From: Polaribacter butkevichii
GTDB taxonomy: Bacteria > Bacteroidota > Bacteroidia > Flavobacteriales > Flavobacteriaceae
Direction of reading: 5' to 3'
Assembly: GCF_038024105.1 (NCBI RefSeq)
Contig: NZ_CP150661.1
Span: 2,251,001-2,315,000 of the forward strand
Length of the DNA: 64,000 nt
The translations under genes were made by a program, and so were the position numbers. Positions 51,456 to 60,616 of this stretch are shown piece by piece; position 1 is the stretch's first letter, and every line of letters begins with the position of its first letter. Below the pieces are notes generated by a model. That model ran no database searches, was not told where the DNA came from, and worked only from the letters and a program-made list of their open reading frames with translations.

Positions 51456-52787
51456 TTAATGTGTTTGCGGTTTTGGACCTACGTTAATGGTTTTACCAAC
51501 TAATACTAAAAATAATAAACCTAGCAGCATATACAGAGCAACAAAGCCTAACAATGTAAATAATGTATTACCCGATGAAACTGTTGGAGAAATACCGTCA
51601 CTTGTTTTTAATAAACCATACACCAAATACGGTTGTCTACCTAATTCCGCTACATACCAACCTGTAAGATTTGCAATGTATGGAAACGGAACCAAAAACA
51701 TAATTACCCAAAGTAATGGTTTTAAAGTAAACAGTTTTTTTCGCCATAAAAAGAAAAGGGCAAGCGCCATAACCCCTATAAAAATAGTACCTAAACCAAC
51801 CATTATATGATAAGAATAATAAAGTGCAGGAATATTATCTGGTAATTCTTCTTTTTTAAATTGGTCCATTCCCGGAATTTGCTTATTCCAATCTTGGTGC
51901 GTTAAAAAACTTAAAATGTTGGGTACTGCTATTTTGTTATCTAGTTTTTTCTCAACCATATTTGGCTGACCAATTAAAACAATTTCTGCTCCAGCTTCTT
52001 CGGTTTCAAAGATCCCCTCCATGGCAGCAAAAGCTGCAGGTTGATGTTTAGCTACGTTTTTAGCATTCCAATCTCCCGTAGGAAAAGCAACTAGTAAACT
52101 AGAAACCAGACCAAAGGTAACACCCACTTTTAAAAACAACTTACCGTATTCTACTTGTTTGTTTCTTAACACATAAAAAGCCCCTATACTTGCTACCACA
52201 AAAGATGAAGTTACCACAGATGCCAATTGATTGTGTAAAAAAGCAGGTAAAAGCCAAGGATTACTAAATAATGCGGAAAAGTTTTGCAACACAAATTTAC
52301 CGTTTTCTAAAATTTCATAACCTACAGGATGTTGCATCCAAGCATTGGTTGCCAAAATAAACCAACCACTTGCCCAAGAGCCTAAAAACACAAGAAAACC
52401 TGTTAGTAAATGAAGTTTTTGCCCCATTAGTTTTTCACCAAAAATAAAGAGCGCTAAAAAGGAAGACTCTAAGAAGAAAGAAAACATCCCTTCCATTGCC
52501 AAAGTCTGACCAATAATACCTCCTGTTAATTCAGAAAATTTTGCCCAATTGGTACCAAATTGAAACTCCATCGGAATTCCTGTTACAACACCCATTGTAA
52601 AATTAATGGCAAAAATCTTCATTAAAAATTTAGCAGCATTGTTATATTGTTCATTACTGTTCCTTAAATACCTCCACTTAAAAAAAACAATTAACAAAGA
52701 TAAACCCATTGTTAATTGCGGAAAAATGTAGTGAAACGTAATGGTAAATGCAAATTGCAATCGATCATAAAAGAGCATATCCTCCAT
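51456..52787 (-). CDS. cydA: Cytochrome bd oxidase subunit I
   Basis: 443 residues from the ATG at 52787, which places the haem b595 ligand at His19 (FHYIFPQLTMG), as in E. coli; the open frame 16 codons upstream is rejected. Haem b558 ligand His in WMQHPVGYE near 182, GxW-type helices and the quinol site motif GRQPY (GRQPW in most) near 388-392. The Q-loop is short, as in CIO-type enzymes. No full Crp-type operator precedes it, only a weak match. Confidence 0.95.
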   Translation of the reverse strand: MEDMLFYDRLQFAFTITFHYIFPQLTMGLSLLIVFFKWRYLRNSNEQYNNAAKFLMKIFAINFTMGVVTGIPMEFQFGTNWAKFSELTGGIIGQTLAMEGMFSFFLESSFLALFIFGEKLMGQKLHLLTGFLVFLGSWASGWFILATNAWMQHPVGYEILENGKFVLQNFSALFSNPWLLPAFLHNQLASVVTSSFVVASIGAFYVLRNKQVEYGKLFLKVGVTFGLVSSLLVAFPTGDWNAKNVAKHQPAAFAAMEGIFETEEAGAEIVLIGQPNMVEKKLDNKIAVPNILSFLTHQDWNKQIPGMDQFKKEELPDNIPALYYSYHIMVGLGTIFIGVMALALFFLWRKKLFTLKPLLWVIMFLVPFPYIANLTGWYVAELGRQPYLVYGLLKTSDGISPTVSSGNTLFTLLGFVALYMLLGLLFLVLVGKTINVGPKPQTH

Positions 52788-52884
52788 AGAAAATCTTATT
52801 AATTGTACGATTATTTTTGTGAATGAAAAACACAATAAAAATAAGTATTTTAGACCTTATCTTATCTTGTTTTTACATAAGTTT

Positions 52885-53328
52885 TTAGTCTTTTTTTACT
52901 TTAATTGTTATTTCTAATTTAATCGTAGAATTTACAGAATTAGAAATTAAACATGCATTTTCTGATTTTTCTACCACTTTTTTAGCTAAATCAATATCGG
53001 CTTCATTAGAAATTGTAACAATTGGTTTTAAAACTACTTCGCTCATCATAAATTTGCGGTCTACCATTTCTAGTTTTCCTACCGCATTCGATTCAAAATT
53101 CACAAAATTGAGTTTAAAATTTTCTGCCACAGCTAAAAAGGTCGTCATTAAACAACCATTAATTGCGGCTACAAAATAATGTTCTGGTGTCCAAATATTT
53201 GCTTCTCCTTTAGGAAATTCTGGAGGTGTAGCTATTGCTATTTTTTCATCTAAAACGTTAGAACTTAACACTCCTTTTCTGTTCTCTTTCCAATTTACGT
53301 TAACTTGATAAAAATGTTCTTTACCCAT
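52885..53328 (-). CDS. OsmC/Ohr family protein
   Basis: 147 residues. The two conserved redox cysteines are in INGCLMTTFLA near 57-67 and NACLISNSVN near 126-135, with the Glu/Arg set of the peroxidase partly visible (TPEHYFVAA). Known: OsmC/Ohr proteins reduce organic hydroperoxides and may also handle reactive sulfur. Monocistronic, with a Crp/Fnr-type operator 49 bp upstream that abuts the terminator of the peroxiredoxin gene. Confidence 0.9.
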   Translation of the reverse strand: MGKEHFYQVNVNWKENRKGVLSSNVLDEKIAIATPPEFPKGEANIWTPEHYFVAAINGCLMTTFLAVAENFKLNFVNFESNAVGKLEMVDRKFMMSEVVLKPIVTISNEADIDLAKKVVEKSENACLISNSVNSTIKLEITIKVKKD

Positions 53329-53347
53329 TTTATTGATATTTAATGCA

Positions 53348-53392
53348 CAAATTTAGGTTCTTAATTAGAAGCTATTTGTAACTAATATTACA
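53348..53392 (-). promoter_or_regulatory. Crp/Fnr-type operator and -7 box of the osmC-like gene
   Basis: Palindrome TGTAACTAATATTACA (53377-53392), 21-bp spacer, then -7 box TAAATTTG on the minus strand (53355-53348). Confidence 0.8.
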
Positions 53393-53426
53393 AAAGAGAC
53401 CGTTTTAAAACACTAGTCTCTTTTGT
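53390..53426 (-). terminator. Intrinsic terminator of the peroxiredoxin gene
   Basis: ACAAAAGAGAC (53390-53400) and GTCTCTTTTGT (53416-53426), perfect 11-bp stem with a 15-base loop. Its far arm shares three bases with the osmC operator. Confidence 0.75.
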
Positions 53427-53444
53427 AAGAAATTAATAAAATTA

Positions 53445-54167
53445 TTATTTTTTTAAAATTGTATCTAAAACTAAATCTTTATCTAGTTTTTTAGTACAGA
53501 AAAACCAATCTTTACAATCTAACTCTTCTGTAGAAGTCATTCTTTCTTCTGCTACACCGCAAGATCCAGCAGGAGATACAATTACATCGTCTCCAGGATT
53601 CCAATCTGCAGGAGTTGCTACATTAAACTCATCGGATGTTTGCATAGCAATTAATGCTCTATATAATTCATCAAAATTACGCCCTAAACTTAATGGGTAA
53701 TAAATAATTGCTCTAACAGTTTCATTAGGATCTACAAAAAATACTGCTCTAACGGCTTGTGTTTTACTTTCTCCTGGTTGAATCATTCCGTATTTTTTGG
53801 CAACATTCATAGAAATGTCTTCGATTAAAGGAAACTTCACTTCTATATTTTTCATTCCGTTAAATTCAATTTTATCTTTAATGGTTCTTAACCATGCAAT
53901 ATGACTGTATAAACCATCAATAGATAAACCGATAAGACTACAATTGGCTTTTTCAAATTTTTCTTCTAAATGCGCAAATGTCATAAACTCTGAAGTGCAA
54001 ACTGGCGTAAAATCTGCAGGATGACTAAATAATATAGACCATTTACCTTTATAATCTGAAGGGAAATTAATTTCTCCTTGCGTGGTAGTTGCTGTAAATT
54101 GAGGAGCTTTATCTCCAATTCTTGGCATTCTAAAAACTTCTTGTTCTACTGTTTCTAAGGTATTCAT
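53445..54167 (-). CDS. Peroxiredoxin (Prx6-like AhpC/TSA family)
   Basis: 240 residues. Peroxidatic Cys57 in HPADFTPVCTSEF, conserved Arg in the YPLSLGRNFDELYRAL region near 158-173, and a C-terminal extension with C at about 206, 220 and 226 (GSCGVAEE, LDCKDWFFC) that may supply the resolving cysteine, as in archaeal-type Prx6 enzymes. Reduces H2O2 and organic peroxides. Monocistronic, with a Crp/Fnr-type operator 57 bp upstream and an additional palindrome centred on its -7 box. Confidence 0.93.
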   Translation of the reverse strand: MNTLETVEQEVFRMPRIGDKAPQFTATTTQGEINFPSDYKGKWSILFSHPADFTPVCTSEFMTFAHLEEKFEKANCSLIGLSIDGLYSHIAWLRTIKDKIEFNGMKNIEVKFPLIEDISMNVAKKYGMIQPGESKTQAVRAVFFVDPNETVRAIIYYPLSLGRNFDELYRALIAMQTSDEFNVATPADWNPGDDVIVSPAGSCGVAEERMTSTEELDCKDWFFCTKKLDKDLVLDTILKK

Positions 54168-54190
54168 AAGTATAATATTTTAACTTTTAC

Positions 54191-54206
54191 AGTGTAAAAT
54201 TACACT
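54191..54206. promoter_or_regulatory. Second palindrome AGTGTAAAATTACACT over the peroxiredoxin -7 box
   Basis: 7-base arms AGTGTAA and TTACACT around AA. The -7 element TAATTTTA (minus strand, 54202-54195) lies at its centre, so a protein bound here would block RNA polymerase. Confidence 0.5.
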
Positions 54207-54239
54207 TCATACGGCTTCTTTTTTGTAACATAAGTAGCA
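54195..54239 (-). promoter_or_regulatory. Crp/Fnr-type operator and -7 box of the peroxiredoxin gene
   Basis: TGTAACATAAGTAGCA (54224-54239; one arm perfect, the other 4 of 6), 21-bp spacer, then TAATTTTA on the minus strand (54202-54195). Confidence 0.7.
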
Positions 54240-54342
54240 AAGACATTAAAAATATAACGATACTATTGTATCACACTAACAAACCTAAAAGCAGTAGAAG
54301 CTTTAAATGATAAAAGTCATAATAAAAGATACTTATATCTTC

Positions 54343-54350
54343 TAATTTTG
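54343..54350 (+). promoter_or_regulatory. -7 promoter element of the CNGKC protein gene
   Basis: TAATTTTG, full TAnnTTTG match, only 6 bp before the GTG at 54356. The transcript would start at or next to the start codon (leaderless) unless translation begins further in. Confidence 0.45.
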
Positions 54351-54355
54351 TATTT

Positions 54356-54730
54356 GTGAAAAACTGGAAACTAATTTTCTCTATATTATTCAGTACTCTT
54401 ATACTTTACAACAGTTTAAGAGTTTCTATAACGTACATCTATTATAATTTAGATACAACAGGTTTTATTGAGACTTTTTGCGAAAATAAAGACAAACCAG
54501 AACTACAATGTAATGGTAAATGCCATTTAAAAAAGATTAACAAAACAGCCAATCAAGAAAAAAATCAACCTGTAGAACTCATCAATTTTAAAGATATTTT
54601 GGTTTACAATCAAAAAATTTCTTCTTTTCATTTTACTAAAAACACCTATCAAAACAAACCAACTTTTCAGTATTTAAATCTTTACTATTTTAAATTAGCA
54701 ACTACTTATTTTCATCCACCAAACGCTTAA
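54356..54730 (+). CDS. Small membrane-anchored protein with CNGKC motif
   Basis: 124 residues from the GTG at 54356, as no in-frame ATG occurs in the first half. One N-terminal membrane helix (about 5-28), then ETFCENKDKPELQCNGKCHLKK with three cysteines and one histidine near 39-60, a Lys/Asn/Gln-rich region, and a C-terminal end TYFHPPNA. Not recognised by name. The CNGKCHLK motif looks like a metal site and sits directly upstream of a receptor with an OprC-type copper motif (66-bp gap), so a role in copper handling is inferred. Confidence 0.65.
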   Translation: MKNWKLIFSILFSTLILYNSLRVSITYIYYNLDTTGFIETFCENKDKPELQCNGKCHLKKINKTANQEKNQPVELINFKDILVYNQKISSFHFTKNTYQNKPTFQYLNLYYFKLATTYFHPPNA

Positions 54731-54796
54731 TTGTTTTTTTTCATTTTATAGAGTTTCTATAAAACATTAAATACCTAAAAATAAAAACAATTATCA

Positions 54797-56899
54797 ATGA
54801 AAATATTTTATAAAGTGCTTTTATGCGCGCTAATTTCGGCTACGTCTTATAGTCAAGAAAAAGAGAACACAAAAAAAGATAGTGCCAAACAAAAAGCAGT
54901 ACAACTAGATGAGGTTATAATTACAGGAAAAACAAAAAAAGACCCTGTATTTAGCGCTATCACTAATCAATATGCTAAAAAAATTGTACAACCAAAAAAT
55001 GTTGCCGATTTGTTTAACAACATTAACGGTTTCTCTGTAATTAAAAGAGGTAATTATGCCATAGATCCTTCTTTTAGAGGCGCACAGTACGAACAATTAA
55101 ACATTCAATATGACGGTGGCACAAAAGCAATGCATGCCTGCCCTAACAGAATGGATCCTGTAACAACACACATTATTCCTGAAGAAATTTCGAGAATTGA
55201 AATTATTAAAGGTCCATACACGGTTAGATATGGCGCTACTTTTGGTGGAATTATTAACCTTGTTACACAAAAACCAGATTATAACGATTATGGTTTACAC
55301 GGAAAAGTATCTGGTGGCTTTGAAAGCAACGGAAATTCTCTTGTAAGCTTAGCAGAACTAAAATATATCAATGAAAAATTTGATATTGTTACCAATGTTG
55401 GTTATCGTGATTTTGGTAATTATAAAGATGGATTTGGAACCACAATTCCGTCATCTTTTAGAAGCTCTGATTACGGAATTAAAGTTGGCTATAACTTTAC
55501 ACAAAATCAGCGTTTAAAAGTAGACTGGAGACAATCTTTTGGACGAGATGTTTTACATGCCGCTTTGCCTATGGATACTGATTATGATAACAGTAGCATT
55601 TTATCTGTAGATTACAAAATAGACAATATTGCAGAAATAATAAAATCTATTACCGTAAAGGGATACCATAGTTATGTAGATCATTTAATGACCAATAACA
55701 ACAGACCTTCTTTTATGATGATGGAAGCCGCTTCTGCCGTAGAGGCAACAACTATTGGTGGTAAAATTGAAATGAATTGGAAACCTTCTAAAAACCTAGA
55801 TATATTTTCTGGAGTTGATATTATGAATATTGCAAGAGATGGTGGAAGAACCAGAATTGTAAAAATAATGAATGGCAACAAACTAGCTACTCCAAAAACA
55901 TTTAATGATAAAGTTTGGCAAGATTCTTATATTACAGATCTTGGTGTTTTTACAGAAGCAAGATACAATTTAGCAGAAAACACCATTTTAACTGCAGGTG
56001 TTCGTTATGACAATGTAACTTCTGATATTAAAGATCCAGAAGCAGATTTTGCAGCCATGTATAATTTAAAAAAACGCACAGAACACACTTTTAGCGGAAC
56101 TGTTTCGGTTAAAAAAATAATTTCTGACAACTATATATTAGAAGTCGCTTATGGTCGTGGAACCAGAACTGCAAATATGATTGAGCGTTTTATAAATCAT
56201 TTTACGGTAGGACAAGATCCGTATGAATATATTGGAAACCCAGATTTAAAAGCAGAAATAAACAATCAGTTCGAAATAGGGATTAAAGGTTTTGAAGCAC
56301 TTAAAAATGGCTTTAATAGTTTTCAATTCGAAACTTCTGTTTATTATTCTTATTTCGAAAACTACATTGTTGGTATTGTAAACCCAAACATTACAAGAAA
56401 ATTTAACCCTACCGCAGAACCCACCAATGTAAAAGTTTTTCAAAATTTAGATGAAGCTTACAAAACAGGTTTCGAAGCCATGGCTAGACTAGATTTTTTA
56501 GAGAACTATAATTTTAAAACAGAATTTTCTTACGTGTATACAAAAAACAAAGATTTAGATGAATCTTTACCCTTAACCCCTCCTTTTACAACCAAATTAT
56601 CACTTGGTTTCGAAAAAGAAAAATTATGGGCAAACGCACAATATAATCTAGTTTCTAAACAAGATAATATTTCTGAAAGCTATGGAGAAACCAGTACAGA
56701 TGGATATCAAACTTTAGATCTTCGTTTTGGAGGCAAACCACTTAAAAATGTAACCTTAGGTGTTGCTGTTTTAAACGTATTTGATAAAGGCTATAATAGT
56801 CATTTAAATTTTTCATTTACAAACCAAGCAGATTTTGGAAGAACGCCAATTACAGAACCAGGACGTAATTTCTCTGCTTTTTTACAGTATGTATTCTAG
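54797..56899 (+). CDS. TonB-dependent receptor, probable copper type (OprC-like)
   Basis: 700 residues. Signal peptide 1-20; TonB-box-like LDEVIITGK near 38-46; plug domain to about 170 with IEIIKGPYTVRYG; then a 22-strand barrel ending in NFSAFLQYVF. Key observation: MHACPNRMDPVTTHI near 112-126 contains C115-PNR-M119, the CxxxM copper site of OprC/NosA-type receptors, in the same plug context (CPNRMDP). Inferred: uptake of copper or a copper chelate across the outer membrane. Co-transcribed with the CNGKC protein. Confidence 0.82.
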   Translation: MKIFYKVLLCALISATSYSQEKENTKKDSAKQKAVQLDEVIITGKTKKDPVFSAITNQYAKKIVQPKNVADLFNNINGFSVIKRGNYAIDPSFRGAQYEQLNIQYDGGTKAMHACPNRMDPVTTHIIPEEISRIEIIKGPYTVRYGATFGGIINLVTQKPDYNDYGLHGKVSGGFESNGNSLVSLAELKYINEKFDIVTNVGYRDFGNYKDGFGTTIPSSFRSSDYGIKVGYNFTQNQRLKVDWRQSFGRDVLHAALPMDTDYDNSSILSVDYKIDNIAEIIKSITVKGYHSYVDHLMTNNNRPSFMMMEAASAVEATTIGGKIEMNWKPSKNLDIFSGVDIMNIARDGGRTRIVKIMNGNKLATPKTFNDKVWQDSYITDLGVFTEARYNLAENTILTAGVRYDNVTSDIKDPEADFAAMYNLKKRTEHTFSGTVSVKKIISDNYILEVAYGRGTRTANMIERFINHFTVGQDPYEYIGNPDLKAEINNQFEIGIKGFEALKNGFNSFQFETSVYYSYFENYIVGIVNPNITRKFNPTAEPTNVKVFQNLDEAYKTGFEAMARLDFLENYNFKTEFSYVYTKNKDLDESLPLTPPFTTKLSLGFEKEKLWANAQYNLVSKQDNISESYGETSTDGYQTLDLRFGGKPLKNVTLGVAVLNVFDKGYNSHLNFSFTNQADFGRTPITEPGRNFSAFLQYVF

Positions 56900-56923
56900 T
56901 TAAAACCAAAACCTACGCTATAC

Positions 56924-56960
56924 AAACCTCAAAGATTTTAAAACCCTTTGAGGTTTTTTT
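56924..56960 (+). terminator. Intrinsic terminator after the TonB-dependent receptor
   Basis: AAACCTCAAAG (56924-56934) and CTTTGAGGTTT (56946-56956), perfect 11-bp stem, 11-base loop, T-run to 56960. Confidence 0.87.
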
Positions 56961-56972
56961 ATACATCATCTT

Positions 56973-57554
56973 TTATTTTTTTACAAACTTCATAAACAAC
57001 TCCATTTCTTGCCTATTTGCATAAGAATTGTAACATTTTGTAAAAACATCCATTGTAAAAAAGGGTTCAAAATAAGAAATGTATTCGTTTTTATTTCCAC
57101 CAAAAGGTGGATGATCTTCATTTAGTTTTGCATCAAAAAGCAAACCCACCAATTTACCCTTAGCTCTTAATAAGTGATGCATTTTTAACGCATACTTTTC
57201 TCTTAAAAGTGGATCTATAGCACAAAAGAAAGTTTGTTCTATCACCAAATCGAAAGTAGTTTCGACATCAAAAAAATTAGCATGAATTAATTGTGATGAC
57301 GGAAAACCGACAACTCTATTTTTTAGGTTTGTTAAAGCAGTTTTAGAAAGATCTACCACAAAAACATTCTTAAAACCACGGTTAAAAAGATATTCTGCTT
57401 CGTAAGAATTTCCACCACCTGGTATGAGTATTTTTAAATCCTTATTAATAAGTTGATCAAAATACATTTTTAAAGGAGGAGAAACAACTCCTAAATCCCA
57501 ACCAACCTTATTATTTAGATACTTTTTATCCCAAAATTCTTCCGATAAGTTCAT
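56973..57554 (-). CDS. TPMT-family SAM-dependent methyltransferase
   Basis: 193 residues. Start EEFWDKKYLNNKVGWDLGVVSPPL is typical of thiopurine S-methyltransferase-like proteins (PF05724). SAM loop ILIPGGGNSYEAEYL near 42-56 and VVDLSKTAL near 66-74; EQTFFCAIDPLLR near 105-117 and HPPFGGNKNEY near 148-158. Known: bacterial homologues methylate selenium, tellurium, thiols or thiocyanate-like substrates; the true substrate here is unknown. Convergent with the TonB receptor and divergent from nadA. Confidence 0.85.
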   Translation of the reverse strand: MNLSEEFWDKKYLNNKVGWDLGVVSPPLKMYFDQLINKDLKILIPGGGNSYEAEYLFNRGFKNVFVVDLSKTALTNLKNRVVGFPSSQLIHANFFDVETTFDLVIEQTFFCAIDPLLREKYALKMHHLLRAKGKLVGLLFDAKLNEDHPPFGGNKNEYISYFEPFFTMDVFTKCYNSYANRQEMELFMKFVKK

Positions 57555-57624
57555 TTTTTAGTAAATTATAATCTATTATTTAATAGAATGAGGTCAATCA
57601 TTTTCTTACCAACAAAATAGAGTT

Positions 57625-57632
57625 TATATTTG
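57625..57632 (+). promoter_or_regulatory. -7 promoter element of nadA-nadB
   Basis: TATATTTG, full match to TAnnTTTG, 27 bp before the nadA ATG. Confidence 0.6.
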
Positions 57633-57659
57633 CACTATAGTTCAAAATAAACACTTTTT

Positions 57660-58655
57660 ATGGAAACTTTAGAAACTGCAAAGAAAAATCTTACTAAAAA
57701 AGGATTTTTAGATATAGAAACTCCTGATATAAATTATGTCGAGGAGATTTTAAAGCTAAAAAAAGAAAAAAATGCAGTTCTTTTAGCACACTATTATCAA
57801 ATTGATGAAATTCAAGAAATTGCAGATTTTGTTGGTGATAGTTTAGCTTTGGCACAACAAGCTGCCAAAACAGATGCAGATATGATTATTTTTGCAGGAG
57901 TTCATTTTATGGCAGAAACTGCAAAAATATTAAACCCAACTAAAAAGGTTCTTTTACCAGATTTATTAGCGGGTTGTTCATTGGCAGATTCTTGTCCGCC
58001 AGAAAAATTTTCAGAATTTAAAAAACAACATCCAGATCACATTGTTGTTACCTATATAAATTGTTCTGCAGAAATTAAAGCCTTAAGTGATTACGTTTGT
58101 ACATCATCTAACGCTAAAAAAATAATTGATGCAATTCCTTTAGATCAGCCTATAATTTTTGCACCAGATAGAAATTTAGGTGCTTATTTAAACAAAGAAA
58201 CAGGTAGAGAAATGTTACTTTGGGATGGCGCTTGTATGGTACACGAAGCTTTTTCTATGGAAAAACTGATTGACTTATATAAAGAGCATCCAGATGCCGA
58301 ATTAATTGCGCATCCAGAATCTGAAGCACACATGCTTAAGGTTGCTAAATATATTGGTTCTACTTCTGGTCTTTTAAATCATGTAAAAAACAGTAAAAAG
58401 AAAAAATTTATTGTAGCTACAGAAGCCGGTATTTTATACCAAATGTTAAAAGAAAACCCAGATAAAATAATTATTCCTGCTCCTGCTAAAGAAGATAATA
58501 CTTGTGCTTGTAGCGAGTGTGCTTACATGAAAATGAATACAATGAAAAAATTGTATTTATGTTTAAAACACGAATTACCTAACATAGAAGTTGAAGAAGA
58601 ATTAGCAAAAAAAGCAATTATTCCTATTAATAGAATGTTAGAACTTTCTAAATAA
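57660..58655 (+). CDS. nadA: Quinolinate synthase
   Basis: 331 residues. Condenses iminoaspartate with dihydroxyacetone phosphate to quinolinate, using a [4Fe-4S] cluster. Substrate motif [21 protein letters not shown] near 42-62 and cluster cysteines in [20 protein letters not shown] and [14 protein letters not shown], the last being the typical C-terminal ligand site. Followed after 9 bp by nadB in the order nadA-nadB; no nadC in the window. Confidence 0.96.
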   Translation: METLETAKKNLTKKGFLDIETPDINYVEEILKLKKEKNAVLLAHYYQIDEIQEIADFVGDSLALAQQAAKTDADMIIFAGVHFMAETAKILNPTKKVLLPDLLAGCSLADSCPPEKFSEFKKQHPDHIVVTYINCSAEIKALSDYVCTSSNAKKIIDAIPLDQPIIFAPDRNLGAYLNKETGREMLLWDGACMVHEAFSMEKLIDLYKEHPDAELIAHPESEAHMLKVAKYIGSTSGLLNHVKNSKKKKFIVATEAGILYQMLKENPDKIIIPAPAKEDNTCACSECAYMKMNTMKKLYLCLKHELPNIEVEEELAKKAIIPINRMLELSK

Positions 58656-58664
58656 CGCCTTAAA

Positions 58665-60254
58665 ATGTTACCTGATAAAAAAATAATTTCTACAGACTTT
58701 TTAGTAATTGGTTCTGGAATTTCTGGATTAACTTTTGCGCTAAAAACAGCCACTAAGTTTAAAGACGCTAAAATTACAATAGTTACTAAAGACGAACAAA
58801 GTGAGTCTAACACTAAGTATGCACAAGGTGGTATTGCCACTGTTTACAACAGAACCGTTGATAGTTTTGAACAACACATCAATGATACTTTAGTTGCAGG
58901 TGATGGTTTATGCGATGAAGAGGTGGTAAAAATGGTGGTAGGTGATGCCCCAGATAGACTACAAGAATTAATTGATTGGGGAACACAATTTGATGAAAAT
59001 GAAAATGGTGATTACGATTTAGGTCGTGAAGGAGGACATTCTCAGAATAGAATTTTACATCATACAGATATAACAGGTGCAGAAGTAGAACGTGCTTTAT
59101 TAGCGCAAGTAAATGCGCTTAAAAATATTGATTTTTTAACGCATCATTATGCAATTGATTTAATTACCGAACATCAAACAAAAAAGAGAAAGACAAAACG
59201 AAACGGAAAAATTTCTTGTTACGGTGCTTATGTGTTAGATGAAAAAAACGCAAAAGTAAAAACTTTTGTAAGTAAATTTACTGTTTTAGCTTCTGGTGGT
59301 AATGGCCAAGTATATGAAACCACAACAAACCCTGTGGTTGCTACTGGAGACGGAATAGGAATTGCATACCGTGCAAAAGCCGAAATTTCTGAAATGGAGT
59401 TTATTCAGTTTCACCCAACAGCGTTGTACAACCCAGGAGAATACCCTGCTTTTTTAATTTCTGAAGCCGTAAGAGGTTTTGGTGCTAGATTAAGAAATTA
59501 CAATGGTGATTTCTTTATGCATAAATATGATGAAAGACAAGAATTAGCCTCTAGAGATATTGTTGCTAGAGCTATAGATAACGAATTAAAGAAAAGTGGA
59601 AAACCACATGTATATTTAGATTGTACTAATTTAGATATGGATAAATTTAAAGAGCATTTTCCTAATATCACAGAAAAATGTGCTTCTTTAAATATAGATG
59701 TTACCAAAGATTATATTCCGGTTGTACCAGCCTCTCATTATATTTGCGGTGGTGTAAATGTTAATAAAAAAGCAAAGACTTCTATTAAAAAATTATATGC
59801 TTGTGGCGAAGTAACTAGAACGGGGTTACATGGCGGAAATAGATTGGCGTCTAACTCTTTATTAGAAGGCTTGGTTTACGCACACAATGCCTTTTTAAAT
59901 ATTTCTAAAAAATATGATAACGCTAAAATGCCAACAGATATTCCTGTTTGGAATGACAATGGCGTTATTAAAAACATGGAAAAAATATTAATTGCGCACG
60001 ATCGAAATGAAGTAAAAACGATTATGACCAATTATGTGGGTATTGTACGTTCTAACGAGCGCATAAAACGTGCTGAAAAAAAACTAAGAGTATTGTATGA
60101 AGATAACAAACGTTTATATGATCACTCAGAACTTTCTGTAGATTTATGCGAGTTAAGAAATTTAATTACAACCGCATATTTAATTACCCAATTCTCTAAA
60201 AAGAGAACTGTTAATTGTGGTGGTTTTTACAGTTTAGATTGTATTTCTAAGTAG
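58665..60254 (+). CDS. nadB: L-aspartate oxidase
   Basis: 529 residues. FAD-binding VIGSGISGLTFALK near 13-26, ESNTKYAQGGIATV near 46-59, EGGHSQNRILHHTD near 124-137 and the substrate-site HPTAL; HGGNRLASNSLLEGLVYA near 386-403; C-terminal helical domain as in succinate dehydrogenase flavoproteins. Oxidises L-aspartate to iminoaspartate for NadA. It is 9 bp downstream of nadA. Confidence 0.96.
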   Translation: MLPDKKIISTDFLVIGSGISGLTFALKTATKFKDAKITIVTKDEQSESNTKYAQGGIATVYNRTVDSFEQHINDTLVAGDGLCDEEVVKMVVGDAPDRLQELIDWGTQFDENENGDYDLGREGGHSQNRILHHTDITGAEVERALLAQVNALKNIDFLTHHYAIDLITEHQTKKRKTKRNGKISCYGAYVLDEKNAKVKTFVSKFTVLASGGNGQVYETTTNPVVATGDGIGIAYRAKAEISEMEFIQFHPTALYNPGEYPAFLISEAVRGFGARLRNYNGDFFMHKYDERQELASRDIVARAIDNELKKSGKPHVYLDCTNLDMDKFKEHFPNITEKCASLNIDVTKDYIPVVPASHYICGGVNVNKKAKTSIKKLYACGEVTRTGLHGGNRLASNSLLEGLVYAHNAFLNISKKYDNAKMPTDIPVWNDNGVIKNMEKILIAHDRNEVKTIMTNYVGIVRSNERIKRAEKKLRVLYEDNKRLYDHSELSVDLCELRNLITTAYLITQFSKKRTVNCGGFYSLDCISK

Positions 60255-60285
60255 AAAAGCACCTGACTTTAATCAGATGCTTTTC
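60254..60285. terminator. Bidirectional terminator between nadB and thioredoxin
   Basis: GAAAAGCACCTGA and TCAGATGCTTTTC form a 13-bp stem with one mismatch and a 6-base loop between two convergent genes. Confidence 0.75.
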
Positions 60286-60305
60286 AACTATTACTATTAT
60301 AATAA

Positions 60306-60605
60306 TTATCCCCCCAGATTATTTATAACAGTAATTAATGCTGTTTTTTGTACGGCTCCAGACTGTCTCCAAACCTGTTTACCAGACTTATATAAAATAA
60401 ACGTTGGTACACCTCTAACCTGATATTTAGCTGCTAAAGATTGATTTTTATCAACATCAATTTTAATTATAGATACTTTATCTCCTAAAGCATCTTTTAC
60501 TTCTTTTAAAATAGGACTCATTGTTTTACAAGGCCCACACCATTCTGCAAAAAAATCTACTAAAACAGGTTTGTCTTGATTAATAACGTCTAAAAAATTG
60601 CTCAT
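60306..60605 (-). CDS. Thioredoxin
   Basis: 99 residues, classical thioredoxin without signal peptide. Active site W22-CGPC-K in FFAEWCGPCKTMSP, then VDVDKNQSLAAKYQVRGVPTFILYKSGKQ with the cis-Pro near 70. It serves as cytosolic electron donor, for instance for the peroxiredoxin nearby. It lies 11 bp after the cytochrome gene and may be read from the same Crp-type promoter. Confidence 0.94.
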   Translation of the reverse strand: MSNFLDVINQDKPVLVDFFAEWCGPCKTMSPILKEVKDALGDKVSIIKIDVDKNQSLAAKYQVRGVPTFILYKSGKQVWRQSGAVQKTALITVINNLGG

Positions 60606-60616
60606 GCCTAAGAATT

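Noticed and set aside
52861..52900. Possible Crp-type operator upstream of cydA
   Set aside because: About 7 of 12 arm positions match and no -7 box stands at the fixed distance.
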